The translations under genes were made by a program, and so were the position numbers. From assembly GCA_944472135.2 (NCBI GenBank), contig OX235262.1, forward strand, positions 43,203,804 through 43,267,803: a DNA stretch of 64,000 nucleotides, given 5' to 3'. The notes below the pieces were generated by a model that was given only the letters and a program-made list of their open reading frames with translations, was not told where the DNA came from and made no database searches. The DNA is from Trichobilharzia regenti. Lineage: Eukaryota > Platyhelminthes > Trematoda > Strigeidida > Schistosomatidae. Numbering within the stretch: position 1 is the first letter of the stretch; every line of letters begins with the position of its first letter. Below, one piece after another: positions 10,380-21,767 of this stretch.

Positions 10380-11570
10380 GTGAACAGCACCTTGAAGGAA
10401 CTTATTTTAAGATGTACAATGAATGTTCATTTCTTATTCAATAAGGAATATTACAGACAAATTGATGGTGTGGCTATGGGTTCCCCATTAGGTTCGATCC
10501 TAGCTGATTTTTTCCTCGCTAAATTAGAGAATGGACCACTGAAAGGAGTAATTAATGACATGGATTTCTATTGTCGATATATGGATGATACATTTGTGGT
10601 TATGAAAGATGAGAATGATGCAATGAACATCCTTGACAAGTTTAATGGTGCACATTCAGCGATAAACTTTACCATAGAGAAAGAAAGTAATGACAGTATC
10701 TCATTCCTAGACGTCTTCATGGTAAGGGGAGAAGATGGCACACTAAGAAGAAGTGTGTATAGGAAGCCTACAACAACAGGTCAGTACACTCATTTTTTGA
10801 GTTTTGTACCTTTGAAATATAAACTTAACCTCGTGAAGTGTCTGGCTCATAGAGCTAGGTTAATCTGTTCAGACGACTGCCTCAATGAGGAGCTTAAGAT
10901 TATTAGAAAATTACTTAGAAAAAACGGCTATCCAGATAAATTCATTGAGAAAAATATAAATTCAGCTCCAAGGAGAGTCAGTATGGCCACAGTCCCGAAA
11001 AAACCAATGTTCATAAAATTGCAGTTCCTCGGTGACAACATCAGCGAATTAATAACACAGCGCCTGAAGAATGCAGTTAAAAGAACTTATTATGCAGCAG
11101 AGGTACGTTGTCTCTTTACAACCACACCTATTTTATGTTCGAGAAATAAGGATAAACTACCTAAATTCGCCTCCTCTATGTGTATCTACCAGTTTGACTT
11201 CAGCTGCGGAGCCAGCTACATTGGGCGTACAACTAGGCAAGTTCATCGTCGTATTTCCGAACATCACGCAACGTGGTTAAGTAAGGGACAAAAAAGATCT
11301 ATTCGTAGCTTTATTTTAGCCCACCTCGTTGACACTGAGCATAAAATTGATGTTAATACAGCATTTGAAATTATTTATCGCATTCCAACTTATCTTAATT
11401 TTGATTTGCGAGTTCGTCTTCTACAGACGGCTGAGGCGATTGGAATTCATCTGAAGAAACCAAGCCTATGTGTACAGAAAAAATTTGTACAGCCACTTTC
11501 CCTACCGTGGCCATCGTCACAAGAATGGATAAACAGGACTGTGTCACCCCCCCTCCCCCTAAACCTATAA
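10380..11570 (+). CDS. Penelope-like element: reverse transcriptase + GIY-YIG endonuclease (5'-truncated)
   Basis: An open frame of about 400 codons with the PLE domain order. The RT part has YYRQIDGVAMGSPLG, then the catalytic FYCRYMDDTFVV, SFLDVFMV and SVYRKPTTTGQYTHF. The linker is followed by a GIY-YIG nuclease: CIYQFDFSCGASYIGRTTRQ, RRISEH and a downstream glutamate (QTAEAIGIHLKK). PLEs use the nuclease to nick a target and prime reverse transcription. Full PLE ORFs are roughly twice as long; the N-terminal part is missing here, where sequence 5' of ~10380 merges into a SINE copy. The frame itself has no internal stop, so this is the best preserved PLE in the window. It ends at TAA 11568-11570. 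Confidence 0.85.
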   Translation: MNSTLKELILRCTMNVHFLFNKEYYRQIDGVAMGSPLGSILADFFLAKLENGPLKGVINDMDFYCRYMDDTFVVMKDENDAMNILDKFNGAHSAINFTIEKESNDSISFLDVFMVRGEDGTLRRSVYRKPTTTGQYTHFLSFVPLKYKLNLVKCLAHRARLICSDDCLNEELKIIRKLLRKNGYPDKFIEKNINSAPRRVSMATVPKKPMFIKLQFLGDNISELITQRLKNAVKRTYYAAEVRCLFTTTPILCSRNKDKLPKFASSMCIYQFDFSCGASYIGRTTRQVHRRISEHHATWLSKGQKRSIRSFILAHLVDTEHKIDVNTAFEIIYRIPTYLNFDLRVRLLQTAEAIGIHLKKPSLCVQKKFVQPLSLPWPSSQEWINRTVSPPLPLNL

Positions 11571-11800
11571 AATTATATTTGTCTAGATTATTTATTTTAT
11601 TTTATTTATTTTGACCACTTTATCTTTAATTTACGTGTTATTCTTGTAAAATTAATTTATTCTATCCATTTCCACTTTTTAAATCTGTATTGATTTTCTT
11701 CGTTAACTATTAACCCATTGACACTGTTTAATTATTGTTAACAAACTTATCGCCACTTGATTGGCAAACTGTTGTATTGTAATTAAAATGCTATATATAT

Positions 11801-11853
11801 TAGAGTAGAGCCAAAGATGAGGATCTAATCGAAAAGTAAATATTTCTTCGCTC
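11801..11853 (+). ncRNA. Hammerhead-ribozyme-like motif 3' of the PLE
   Basis: Located 230 bp after the PLE stop. Stem I is GAGC (11808-11811) with GCTC (11850-11853); the core shows GATGA (11816-11820) and GAAA (11831-11834). Stem III is AGTAAAT/ATTTCT (11835-11847, one bulged T), then TC (11848-11849). Compared with the copy at 6240-6300 the stem I sequence differs but pairing is kept. The CTGATGA box is degraded (AAGATGA, two extra bases), so cleavage activity is doubtful. Confidence 0.5.
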
Positions 11854-11856
11854 AAT

Positions 11857-13404
11857 CTTTCTGTTTTCTAAATACTTACTGTTGTTTTTTAATATATTTA
11901 TTTATTATGTGAATTGAAAAAATTCCGCCAAATACAAATTCCTAAGTTCATACTTTTCTGTTTTTCATTGAATCCGTTTAATTCGGTCATTGAGAAATAC
12001 AAATACTACTATTATAAGTAATCATAACATTATTCAGTGTTAAAAAGGCACAAACTATTTATCGTACAATTAGACAAACGCAAGAGGGATGGGTAAAGTT
12101 CAAATTTCGCTTGGAAATAAGCATTGACTGGACACGAAATAAAAGATGGAAGAACAAAGCGAATTGGTGCATATTATGACGGAGAGTTGAAGAGGGTGAG
12201 GATGAATAGTAGAGTCAAATTATTACAGACAAACAATTAAGTGTGTCTGGAAACTTAATAGTGAGTTCAAGTTAGTGAATAAAAATCAAAATCAAGTGGG
12301 ATGTTGCGCAACAGAGCGGAACACAAACCACACAAACAAACAGATATCACTTTAACTACTCGCATTACTAGAACTAGAGAACCAATTTAATGAAACTCAC
12401 CTTTTCGGCAACTCCTCATCAAGTCTGTCAACTAGAGCATAATAACCAAGTTGAACACACTACTAATAACATAGTGACAAATTAATAATAAGTAATAGTA
12501 ACTATTACCAACTAGGTGGTCAGTCAACTATTATGAATGTGTACGTTTGTAGTCATAGAGAGTCTCATCACAATGTTTGGTTTGATAATAAAATGTTAAA
12601 TTGAGGTAAAGTATGATAATGATAATGAATTCCGAGACAACAGTACAACTAAAGGTAATATTTACAGAGAAAGAATAACAAGAGTGGATGGCTGTTTTTC
12701 AATAAATTCTTTTTCAGAATTTACAATTATAAACGAAACAATTTTAGCATACATTAGCCCATTAAGAGAAGTCTAGTTTATATCAGACAGTGTATTCTGA
12801 TACAACTGGAAGATTGAATTTTGCTTACCATCTAAATTCATTTAGAATGTTTGATCAATCAGAAGATGAGATAACAAGAAGCTAAGTAATTAAACGATGT
12901 GTTCGGACTAGCTTCCAGAATGTCATCCATTCATGCCTAGGTGCGCGATAACATGAGTGAAGTGCTGGAAGATTTAGGCACTTTTGCATGGATCAAGATT
13001 CTCAATGAGACAGAAGAGCGTATTGACAAGAGCAATTAGTAGATAACCAGGATGAATTAAGGCCAGGTGATAGGAGTACGTTATGGCGAGCGTATTATAT
13101 ATAGGTATAACTGAGAAAGGTGCAATCAAGTTGTGCATATGTGGGACTAGATAACAATGTGAAGTCAGTTAAATGTTGAGTCTTCCCTTTTTCTGAAACA
13201 TCTTTAAACACGCATAAACAACGCTTCTTCATTGTCAGAGGATTATTCTTGACATTTTCAATCTTTTAAATGCACGCAAACCTATGCCCGCTTACACTGA
13301 AAACAGTGTGCAAAATGAGGTTCCAGGCTTCATTGACCACCACAAGGTCTGCAGTCTATGCCACTATTCCTAGGCATCACATGCACTGATAAAGACCATG
13401 GGCT
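11857..13404. other. Unassigned AT-rich intergenic sequence
   Basis: No open frame with family motifs, no pol III boxes and no repeat partner elsewhere in the window could be found by reading it. Confidence 0.4.
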
Positions 13405-13640
13405 TTCGCATCGCTTATATTACGCGTCTAACGTTTACAGAGGGTAGTCAGATTATATCTTCCCTGTCTGTAGACGTAATAATGAAAATAGGCAGGAAGA
13501 TCACAATCCTACTGCAAAACCTTCGCAAGTGTAAAGAGAGGTTTTGTATCGAAAATTTGAAACAGTTATTCCCTTTTATAAATTTTGATAGTCTTACTAG
13601 AAGACGGGGATTATCTGAAAACTTTTATGCATACGTGCAA
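13405..13640 (+). repeat. Dispersed repeat, partner of 7500-7720
   Basis: Matches the reverse complement of 7500-7720, and both copies encode FTEGSQIISSLSVDVIMK in one frame. In this copy the frame is open from 13398 to 13703 (101 codons). The longer, conserved frame suggests a decayed mobile-element ORF that I cannot name. Confidence 0.5.
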
Positions 13641-13688
13641 CACATTTCGATCAATCTTACCCCTCACAGATTTGCTTGTCAAGTCAAT

Positions 13689-13883
13689 TTATATGAAAAA
13701 TAAAGGCCAATTAAAACACTCAAATTTACGAGATTGATTTAAGAATAATAAGGGTAAGTCAAGCAAAGTTTTGTTATCAACTTCGCAGAGTTCATCTGCT
13801 TTTTCTAACCACTTCGAAATATCCTCTCCCACCCTTACATGCAAAATGCGATTACTGCTCCCCAGAAGGGGGATAAAGTCCAA
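13689..13883 (-). pseudogene. Possible Gag fragment (weak)
   Basis: A 64-codon minus-strand frame contains VRVGEDISKWLEKADELCEV, which resembles the GxDVxxWLxKxxxxxEL opening of some LTR-retrotransposon Gag proteins. No finger or pol is adjacent. The likeness is weak, and it may be a chance frame. Confidence 0.2.
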
Positions 13884-15639
13884 CTAATAAACAGAGGTAT
13901 TTTGGATACATTGGTTCGAGCAGTGTTTGTCCTTCCTACAACAATAATACATACGGGTAGATATTTATGGAAATGTGCAAGCCGGAGACTTAGTTATCGT
14001 AGTATCAGACTTTGCTGGAAAGAATCGATAACCACTAAGAAGTGTGCTCCAGAAACCAGTTAGTTAGTCTGCTTGAAAAATTTTGAACTCGCGTCAGTTG
14101 GCCATGACTAGATATATAATGCTGACGATTGATGTTTGGCTACCAGTCATGCTAGACCTGAGCTCTAGTCACACTACCCGATGACTCCGTAGCCTGGCCC
14201 ATAGAACCCGGTGACCAGACTGCTCTAAACACCTCCATGAGTAGCGAAAGCAGAATGTAACACTTACAGCTACTGAATGGCGTATTTGTTGACAGGGATT
14301 TGAAGAGAATGTACAAGTGGACAGTCACATTCTCCAAATCCTGCTATGCAGGCCAGTCAGTATTCTTAATTGCAGAGATTTCGTTTACTCTGTGGAATGT
14401 TTTCTCATAGTAGTGCAGTCGTAAAATCTTGATGACAGCTCAATCTCATTGAAGAGTCGACTTCTCCAATCACCACCTCCACTATTCCCAGTGTCTTCAC
14501 ACTGTTGTGTACCTCGTGTCAGTTGACCCAATGCGTTTACTAGACAGACATCAACGAGATAACACTCATCATCTCATCTGTGTTCATATTCATCAGGTAC
14601 CCGAGGAGTACGTAAAGTACGTAAACATTCACCTAGCGAGTAGTGCATCAACCACATATAATATATTTTTATAATGTTCTTTGTTTATTTGTCAACTGCA
14701 AATTCAACATGAATTCTATTGGCTTTCCCGTCTAACTGCAAGCAGATTGTCAACACGAGGTGACAGTGAACTCTTAAATCACATTATTAAGCTGCATTGA
14801 AGAACACAGCATATGCGTATGATTCCATCACAGAACAAATCCATTTGATGATACAAGCACAGAGTAATTAATACTGTATCACCGTTTGATTATATCACAC
14901 AGAAAACTCTTTTATCATGGAATAGTCATGATACAAGCTTTACTGACAGAAATGCTTCCATTAATGAGCACTGATCACTTGACCACTTTTGTCATCCACT
15001 TTCCTGCTCACAAGGTCTCACTCTCTGCACTGAATGAGTGGCTGCCTGACTGACTTATATTTACCCTGTTCTATAAATATCCATTAGCATGAAGACCTAC
15101 ATGTATGCAATTCATACAGAATCAGAGACATAATTACACCGAAAAGAAACACACCATTTCTATGGTGACTTCTAGGCATTCTCAGTGCTCTGAATCTCTC
15201 AGAGAATACTACCTGAACAATTCGAAAAACATTCAACAGTCACTCAACAACAATTTATATATATATATATATACGAACTCACTTAAGCATGTCCTGTGAC
15301 ATAAAGGTTTTCCAAGTATCATCCTGTCAAAGCGTATTGAGATTTTGACTGAAGTGGACGAGGGTTATGTTTGACGATTGAATATATTAACGATACATTG
15401 ATTTCTTCGAAAACAACTCTAACTATCTTCACACTATGTTTTTAGAGTCTGCAACATTATGATGATACACTATTTCGTTAGAGGTTAAAAGTGGAAACAT
15501 TGTACGTTTTGATAAATGGGCTTTGCTGTGCTAGTGATTTCTACGAGAACCAGCAGATATTCTGTTACCTGTGTTTTATTAGGAATGCGTATCTCGAGGC
15601 TCATTGGATTGCCTTCTAACTAGGCCGGTTTTAGACAGT
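13884..15639. other. Unassigned intergenic sequence with a TA microsatellite
   Basis: No gene recognised. A (TA)n run lies at about 15256-15273. The remainder has only short frames. Confidence 0.4.
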
Positions 15640-16031
15640 TGATGATTACAGAGTCTTTGTGGCCACTTTGTCTAGGACAAATAATCTATCCATAAGTTTA
15701 ATGACTTTATATGGTCCATGGTGTGGTGGTTCAGGAGGGCGACGTAGAGACACGACGAACAAATACATGTGTAGAAGTTTTCAAACATGTGTGAACAAAG
15801 ACGTCTATGGACTGTGGTCGGCGGGTAGCCCGTTTAACTGAAGGCATTGCATTAGTAAGCCTCCTGGCGTATCAGCCAGGACATACCAATAGCGGGGAGC
15901 TAGAAAGACAAACAAACTCACATAGAGGTCGTAGTGTTGTGCCATATACTAGCTCAGCAGCAGTGCAAGCAGCATCAGTTTTCAAGGCATTTCGTAACCG
16001 CAGGAGAAATAACAGTAGTAATTCAGCCACA
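15640..16031 (-). pseudogene. Ty3/gypsy integrase 3'-end remnant
   Basis: Read leftward, a first frame (about 16020-15870) gives RLRNALKTDAACTAAELVYG and TTLRPLCEFV, the AELVYGTTLRLPGE block at the end of the integrase core in CsRn1/Boudicca-like elements. A second frame (about 15800-15650) gives RRPPEPPHHGPYKVIKLMDR then LFVLDKVA, the integrase C-terminal GPYKVI module. The two are in different frames, so the gene is broken. The remnant ends exactly where homology to the hsp70 spacer begins (about 16032), so the left limit of the tandem array coincides with a mobile-element fragment. Confidence 0.7.
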
Positions 16032-16212
16032 CACTCAAGTAGCAATTTATATGAGTTCTGACAACGAGAAGTTAGATGCTTATTCTCTATCAGTGATACA
16101 ACTCTATACATTCGTGTTATATCCAAAAGCGTATGATGAGAGATTAGTGAATTATTTTTAAGTCTCAGTCATTAGGTTGCATAGTATGCTATTCACATAA
16201 CCTGAGGAGGCC

Positions 16213-18130
16213 ATGACTAGGGAAATTATCAACGAAGTGAATGGGACTCTAAAAGCTTACTATGTGGAGAGGTTGGAATGTTGGTCAGAGCACTTTGACG
16301 AACAGTCCAACTGCTCCACAAAAATCAACACAGTTACCTGGTGCCGTAATGACGACAATATCCAAACTGATGTCTTACAACTGCACCATCCACACCAAGC
16401 TACCATGGACGGAGACATCGGTCCTCCAGCTGTGTTTCAGCCTGATAACATCCGACTAACTGAGAAACTCTACTCGGACTCGTTTAGTTGTCTTTGTACT
16501 CATGTACAGGTATCATCTGAAGTGATGACCAAAAGTGGTACTAGTCAGGGATTCCCACTGTCACCATTATTATCCAATTCAATCCTAGATTTAGCCAAGA
16601 ATGTGGTCCTGAAGCAACTAACTGTTTCAAAGATAGACACGTTACCAGAGAAGAGTCTCGTTTATCTAGGGTATACCGATTGATAACACTGTTCTTTTCG
16701 CTAAATACGCTGATAAACCACACACAGTCATGCCATCAAATAATCAGTTTCATGGGTTGAACATTCATTACAGGTGACAAACACTACATATCTTAAAGAA
16801 TAAGCTAAACTGAATGCACTCTACCAAAACAAAAGTAAAAATGACTTCATCCAGTCGAGACGGTGCTAAATTCTGTTATACAGACTGGTGAGATACAGAC
16901 CCCGTTTTCACACACTGGCTGCTTTGCACACAGACCTTTGCAGAGATGTGCAGCAGTTCGATTTACCACACTCTATATAGCCAATAAAAGGCAAAACAGA
17001 CAGGGAAAAGAGATTCAAAAGAACTACAATAAGCAGAAATGCATGAAGAAACACCAATAACGGAAAAAGAATACGGTGTAATGGATATAGGAGGTCACAG
17101 AGAGTGAATGCATCTGCGCCATTGAGAACGATTGAGTCATACAAATAATTGTCTCCACTCATTGCTTTGGTTCTTAGCATCCTAAGGACCCCAACCAAGA
17201 AGCCTACAACTCATGCAGACGATATATTCCTCTCTCCTAAGTGAAGACGTCGACAAAATCCAGAGTCTTCTGAACACCCTGATCAGAAAGCAACATTCGA
17301 ATGTTTGGCATGCGATCCTCTCCCTCTGTAAAATGTAAGATGATGGATGCTACAGGACTGGAATGCATTGATACTCCTAGCTTAAAGATAGGCAGGAGAG
17401 GAGTGGTAGAGCGTGTCGCCCACTTCACTTATTTGGGAAGTTGCATCAGTCAGTGACAGCGGGTTGATTCCTCACGAAATCTTACCACGGATACAGAAGG
17501 CTAGTTTCGCATATGCTAACTCACACCATCTCTCGCTTAGTAGACGTGGTATCCGGTTAGCTGGCTGGCTGGCTGGCTATCGACCAAAGGGCGTGTGTAC
17601 TGCTCAGCTCAGCTCAGCGCAGCAGATCGCTCTCCCCTCCTTTATGGCTGCCTGTCAGCGAGACATGTCCATTAGAAGTGGAAGATACGAAAAACCTGAC
17701 TAGCTGTCTTTCATCATAGGTGCCTGCCTGCGTTCTATATCCCGTGTTCAGTGCTATGATAAGGTGAACAGGTCTCATTCAGGTTAGGCCTCAGTCGAGT
17801 GACAGGTAGGTGGGAGGGGAAATCAATCAATCAATCGATCAAGCAGTCGACGAGGTTGTCAAGCAGCTGCATCGATTCAGATGGTTAGGACATGGGTTAC
17901 GCATGCATGACTAGTCACTGGTCGCCTTCCTCGACCAACGGGAAATCTTAGCTGACTGACATATGATGCATTAGGTTGGAAAAGAGTTAGCTAGTGCTGG
18001 GTGGTCAAGCCAAAACCGACATGGCTTCATCAGTCAATGGAATCCACAACACCTAGTTTAAGCCAGCCACGAAGGGAGGTGTAAACTGGCCTCCTGGTTT
18101 GGGTGCTTAAGATGGCCAACTCAACTTCCC
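16213..18130 (+). pseudogene. RTE/SR2-like LINE remnant in the hsp70 spacer (unit 0)
   Basis: Shifting frames across 1.9 kb give successive blocks of an RTE-clade reverse transcriptase. 16213-16683 reads YYVERLECWSEHFDEQ ... SEVMTKSGTSQGFPLSPLLSN (block before the active site). About 17215-17460 reads ADDIFLLS, EDVDKIQSLLNTL, then LKIGR and VERVAHFTYLGSCIS. 17413-17703 reads SGLIPHEILPRIQKASFAYA and RRGIRL. The region to ~18130 retains RFRWLGHGL and the terminal WxGCxRxPT-like end. Frameshifts and stops throughout show long decay. The same remnant recurs in each spacer, so it predates the array expansion. Confidence 0.8.
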
Positions 18131-18310
18131 AAATAAGTGAAGTGACCAACAATCTCTACTATTTCATTCCCTATCTCTAAGCTTGCAGCTGGTGTAGTCC
18201 AGTCCTGCAGCGTCACTCCAAATTTCACAGGAGCGAATCGCATGCCAAACATTCGAAGATTGCAGCTCAAGGTGATCAGAAGACTCTGCATTTGTCATCA
18301 TCTTCATCTA
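18110..18310 (-). pseudogene. Opposed RTE-like RT fragment (unit 0)
   Basis: The minus strand reads, without a break, MQSLLITLSCNLRMFGMRFA then LQDWTTPAASLEIGNEIVEI and VGHFTYLGS before a stop. This is the RTE thumb region FGMRFAPxKCKVMLQDW...FTYLGS and overlaps in domain position with the plus-strand remnant next to it. Two RTE copies were therefore inserted in opposite orientations before the spacer was duplicated. Confidence 0.75.
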
Positions 18311-19738
18311 GGTGGACGATAACATTCACACATTCTATCCTACGCCAACAAGATTATTCTCCGGTAACAAGTCAATCACTAAGTCACTGAAATCAGTTAG
18401 TGTCAATCCCATTGGCACGTCTATGATGAATTTAACAGAAGTGGGGACATTAATGGTTGTCATCGCTTCAAGTGACAGCTCTCTCCAGCAGACTACCCTG
18501 TTTACTGAGACATACACTCTCGACACTCCCCTCACTGACAAACATTGCCATTGTAACATTGTCATACCTTTCGGTCGACGGAGTCGAATGACCACTTCCC
18601 GTAAAAGAACATAGCAATTCTTGTACCCCAGAAAGCATGCCCACATTCCACAACATGTCGAAGGGTGAAGATATTACCTTCCTGGCCTAAAGTCTGTATC
18701 GTATTCTTGTGGTTGTTTCGCTCAAGCCTCATTTAATACACGCATCAGTATTCAGTATTCACAACTTCATATATCCCATATATGCCATTAGTCAAGCTAA
18801 TACCCTTCCCACCACAACTCCACTCAACATTCCTAACCTACATCCCCAAGATTCATTCCAACCAACTGACTTACCAAGTCTCAAGTTCATTGCCTTCACA
18901 ATGCCTAGTCTCCATCCTCCTCAAATCACTCATACACACACACACACACACAGTGAAACTCAAGTCACTTCTTAAAAATACCCGTCCCAAAAGCCTAACG
19001 ACACATCGACAATATCACCACAGTAACAAATTAACCAAAAACTCAATCCTCCTACAGTCATGTATTTCAAACGACAAACACAGTCCAGCCTGTCTCACGC
19101 TTACAACTGCTCGCATACGCGTAACCACCCCTAGCATCGCAATTCACCATCCTCCACACGAACATCTGAGTCAAGTTATATCAAACAGACACAAAACAAG
19201 CCAAACCACACCTCACAGTTAAGACAAATAACTAACCGCCAATTATATGCTTAACAAACACACCAACAACTCCATAAACACAACTCAACCAACGCCTACC
19301 ACAAAAGCGCACTCAAGTCACTTCGTAAAACTATCCGTCTCACAAGGATACCTTCATTATATAACGAAAAGCCGTGTCCAATGAATCACAAACTCGAAGA
19401 AACAACAGCTGCACACCCACTCCTAAACACCCGTGACCTCTGCTATCAAAATCTGCACCCACCTAACGCCATACATTCAAGACTACAACCACAGCTCACT
19501 CTCTTACACTCCCGCTCACCATCCCTAACACAACCGCTCGTACACACGCCCACTTTCTCGCATCCGATATCTCAACCTCACAAGTCAACACCTAGTGACA
19601 AGTTATACGAAAGACAAGATCTAAACAATAACGCAGCCCTAAAATCACAGACTCTTTACGACACCTAACACCAACAACTAACACAACGACATCGAACAAC
19701 AAATCAAAAGTCCCAAACAACTTCAAGTTCAATCCAAA
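18311..19738. other. hsp70 3'-flanking spacer with CA microsatellite (unit 0)
   Basis: Several frames of 88-146 codons are open on the plus strand, but they are rich in H, P, S and T, have no domain, and are identical across the three tandem copies only because the whole spacer is. An (AC)n microsatellite lies at 18934-18952. I see no gene. Confidence 0.5.
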
Positions 19739-19744
19739 TTTATT
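19739..19744 (-). terminator. Poly(A) signal of hsp70 copy A
   Basis: TTTATT on the plus strand is AATAAA for the minus-strand gene, 47 bp after its stop codon. The same signal lies at 56313-56318 and 62897-62902 behind the other hsp70 copies. Confidence 0.7.
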
Positions 19745-19790
19745 TCAATATACCATCAATATCAAAGTTATACACAAAATTATCCGCCTC

Positions 19791-21551
19791 TTAGTCAACC
19801 TCCTCGATTGTTGGTCCTTTCCCGCCACCGCTGCTGGCACCACCTGCACCTGGAAAACCTTCAGGCATTCCACCCGGCATACCCCCACCACCTGCTGCCT
19901 GATACATCTTTGTGATTATTGGTGCACAAACACCCTCCAACTCCTTCTGGTGGTACTCATACTCATCCTTCTCTGCTTGTTGATTTTGGTCTAACCATTG
20001 AATCGTCTCTTCACACTTGCTCAATACCTTCTTACGGTCATCCTCAGGTATCTTGTCCTTCAACTCATCACCCTCCACTCGCTGCTTCATCGCGTACACA
20101 TAACTCTCAAGTGAGTTCTTAGCAGCCACACGGTCTCTCTGCTTCTCATCCTCAGCCTTGAACTTCTCAGCTTCATTTACCATACGCTCAATATCGTCCT
20201 TAGACAAACGACCCTTATCATTTGTGATAGTTATCTTGTTCTGCTTACCAGTACTCTTGTCCGTAGCTGACACATTCAGAATACCATTAGCGTCGATGTC
20301 GAATGTCACCTCAATCTGAGGAACACCACGAGGAGCAGGCGGAATACCAGACAACTCGAATTTACCAAGCAAATTGTTGTCTTTCGTCAAAGCACGTTCT
20401 CCCTCGTACACTTGAATAAGCACACCTGGCTGGTTGTCCGAGTACGTCGTGAACGTCTGAGTCTGCTTCGTTGGGATCGTCGTGTTACGCTTAATCAATG
20501 CTGTCATAACACCACCAGCTGTCTCAAGACCCAGTGACAATGGCGCCACATCCAGCAACAACAAGTCTTGCACTGCCTCAGACTTATCACCACTCAGAAT
20601 AGCCGCCTGCACAGCTGCACCATAAGCAACAGCCTCATCAGGATTAATAGACTTGTTCAACTCCTTACCGTTGAAAAAGTCCTGAAGCATCTTCTGGATC
20701 TTAGGAATACGTGTTGAACCACCAACCAACACAATCTCATGGATCTGAGCCTTGTCCAACTTAGAGTCTCTCAAAGCCTTCTCAACCGGCTCCAAAGTAC
20801 CACGGAACAAATCTGCATTCAACTCCTCAAATCGAGCACGAGTGATTACTGTGTAGAAGTCAATACCATCACACAACGAATCAATCTCCAAGTTCGCCTG
20901 TGTACTTGAACTCAGTGTACGCTTAGCACGTTCACAAGCTGTTCTCAAACGACGAACTGCACGCTTATTGTCACTTATATCCTTCTTGTGCTTACGCTTG
21001 AACTCTTGCACAAAGTGATTCACCAAACGGTTGTCAAAGTCCTCACCTCCCAAGTGAGTGTCACCAGCAGTAGACTTCACCTCGAATATACCATCTTCAA
21101 TTGTCAAGATAGACACATCAAAAGTACCACCACCCAAATCGAATATCAACACATTACGCTCACCACCAACCTTCTTGTCCAGACCATACGCGATAGCAGC
21201 AACAGTAGGCTCGTTGATGATTCTCAACACATTCAGACCAGCGATCGCACCCGCATCCTTAGTAGCTTGACGTTGACTGTCGTTGAAGTAGGCGGGAACT
21301 GTCACCACTGCATCAGTCACCGTTCTACCCAAATACGCTTCAGCCACTTCCTTCATCTTCGTCAACACCATCGATGAGATCTCCTCAGGGAAGAATGTCT
21401 TCGTCTCACCCTTGTATTCAACACGGATCTTAGGCTTACCACCCTCATTAATAACGCCAAAGGGCCAGTGCTTCATATCACTCTGAACTGAAGAGTCATC
21501 AAATCGTCGACCGATCAGTCGCTTCGCGTCGAATACTGTGTTCGTTGGGTT
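19791..21551 (-). pseudogene. hsp70: hsp70 copy A, lacking residues 1-59
   Basis: Encodes residues 60-645 of the intact copy at 56365-58302 in one open frame to the EEVD terminus. Present are the phosphate-binding [22 protein letters not shown], the DLLLLDV linker, the substrate-binding domain and the [16 protein letters not shown] tail. Missing are the first ATP-binding loop (IDLGTTYSC), the start codon and the promoter. At 21552 it runs directly into the first 55 bp of an LTR, the same junction seen at 27121/27122. The open frame upstream ([14 protein letters not shown]) is LTR sequence read by chance. One substitution near the ATPase hinge (NEPTVAA for NEPTAAA) is unique to this copy. It is unlikely to make a functional chaperone. 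Confidence 0.9.
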
Positions 21552-21606
21552 TGTAGTGCACATTGTACCCTCGAACTTTTGTTTAAACTCACTCACCTAG
21601 TTTGAA
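21552..21606 (+). repeat. First 55 bp of the outer LTR, truncated
   Basis: Starts TGTAGTGCACATTG exactly as the full LTRs at 27122 and 51159, and matches them to CTAGTTTGAAA, where it switches to the 161-bp dispersed repeat. Because the hsp70/LTR junction is base-identical to that at 27121/27122, copies A and B descend from one insertion event. Confidence 0.9.
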
Positions 21607-21767
21607 AGAGTGAGGATATAGGCCGACACCAGGTGTTATCGCGCAATGCCATCGGTTACCGCGCTCACGTCAACAGACGTTATAATCACCTATTTTTTTG
21701 GAAATAGATTATATTTGACTAGTTTTAGACTTATGTAGCCGGATGGCAGTATTTTGCTGTATTTTGT
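21607..21767. repeat. 161-bp dispersed repeat, copy 2
   Basis: Same orientation as 9728-9888. It begins directly at the truncation point of the LTR fragment, so insertion of, or recombination at, this repeat probably created the truncation. Confidence 0.75.

Larger units (their letters stand above)
16032..21551. repeat. Incomplete hsp70 tandem unit (left copy)
   Basis: Every base from 16032 to the hsp70 3' part corresponds to 52606 onward at a constant offset of 36574, with few substitutions. It lacks the ~900 bp of promoter-proximal spacer present in the complete unit and stops inside hsp70 where LTR sequence begins. This is the leftmost unit of the array. Confidence 0.9.

Noticed and set aside
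18782..19668. Plus-strand frames of 88-146 codons downstream of each hsp70
   Set aside because: They are low-complexity, have no domain, and are repeated only because the spacer is tandemly duplicated.
21552..21596. Alternative N-terminus ([14 protein letters not shown]) on hsp70 copies A and B
   Set aside because: These codons are the first bases of the LTR read in frame by chance; there is no promoter or conserved protein feature.
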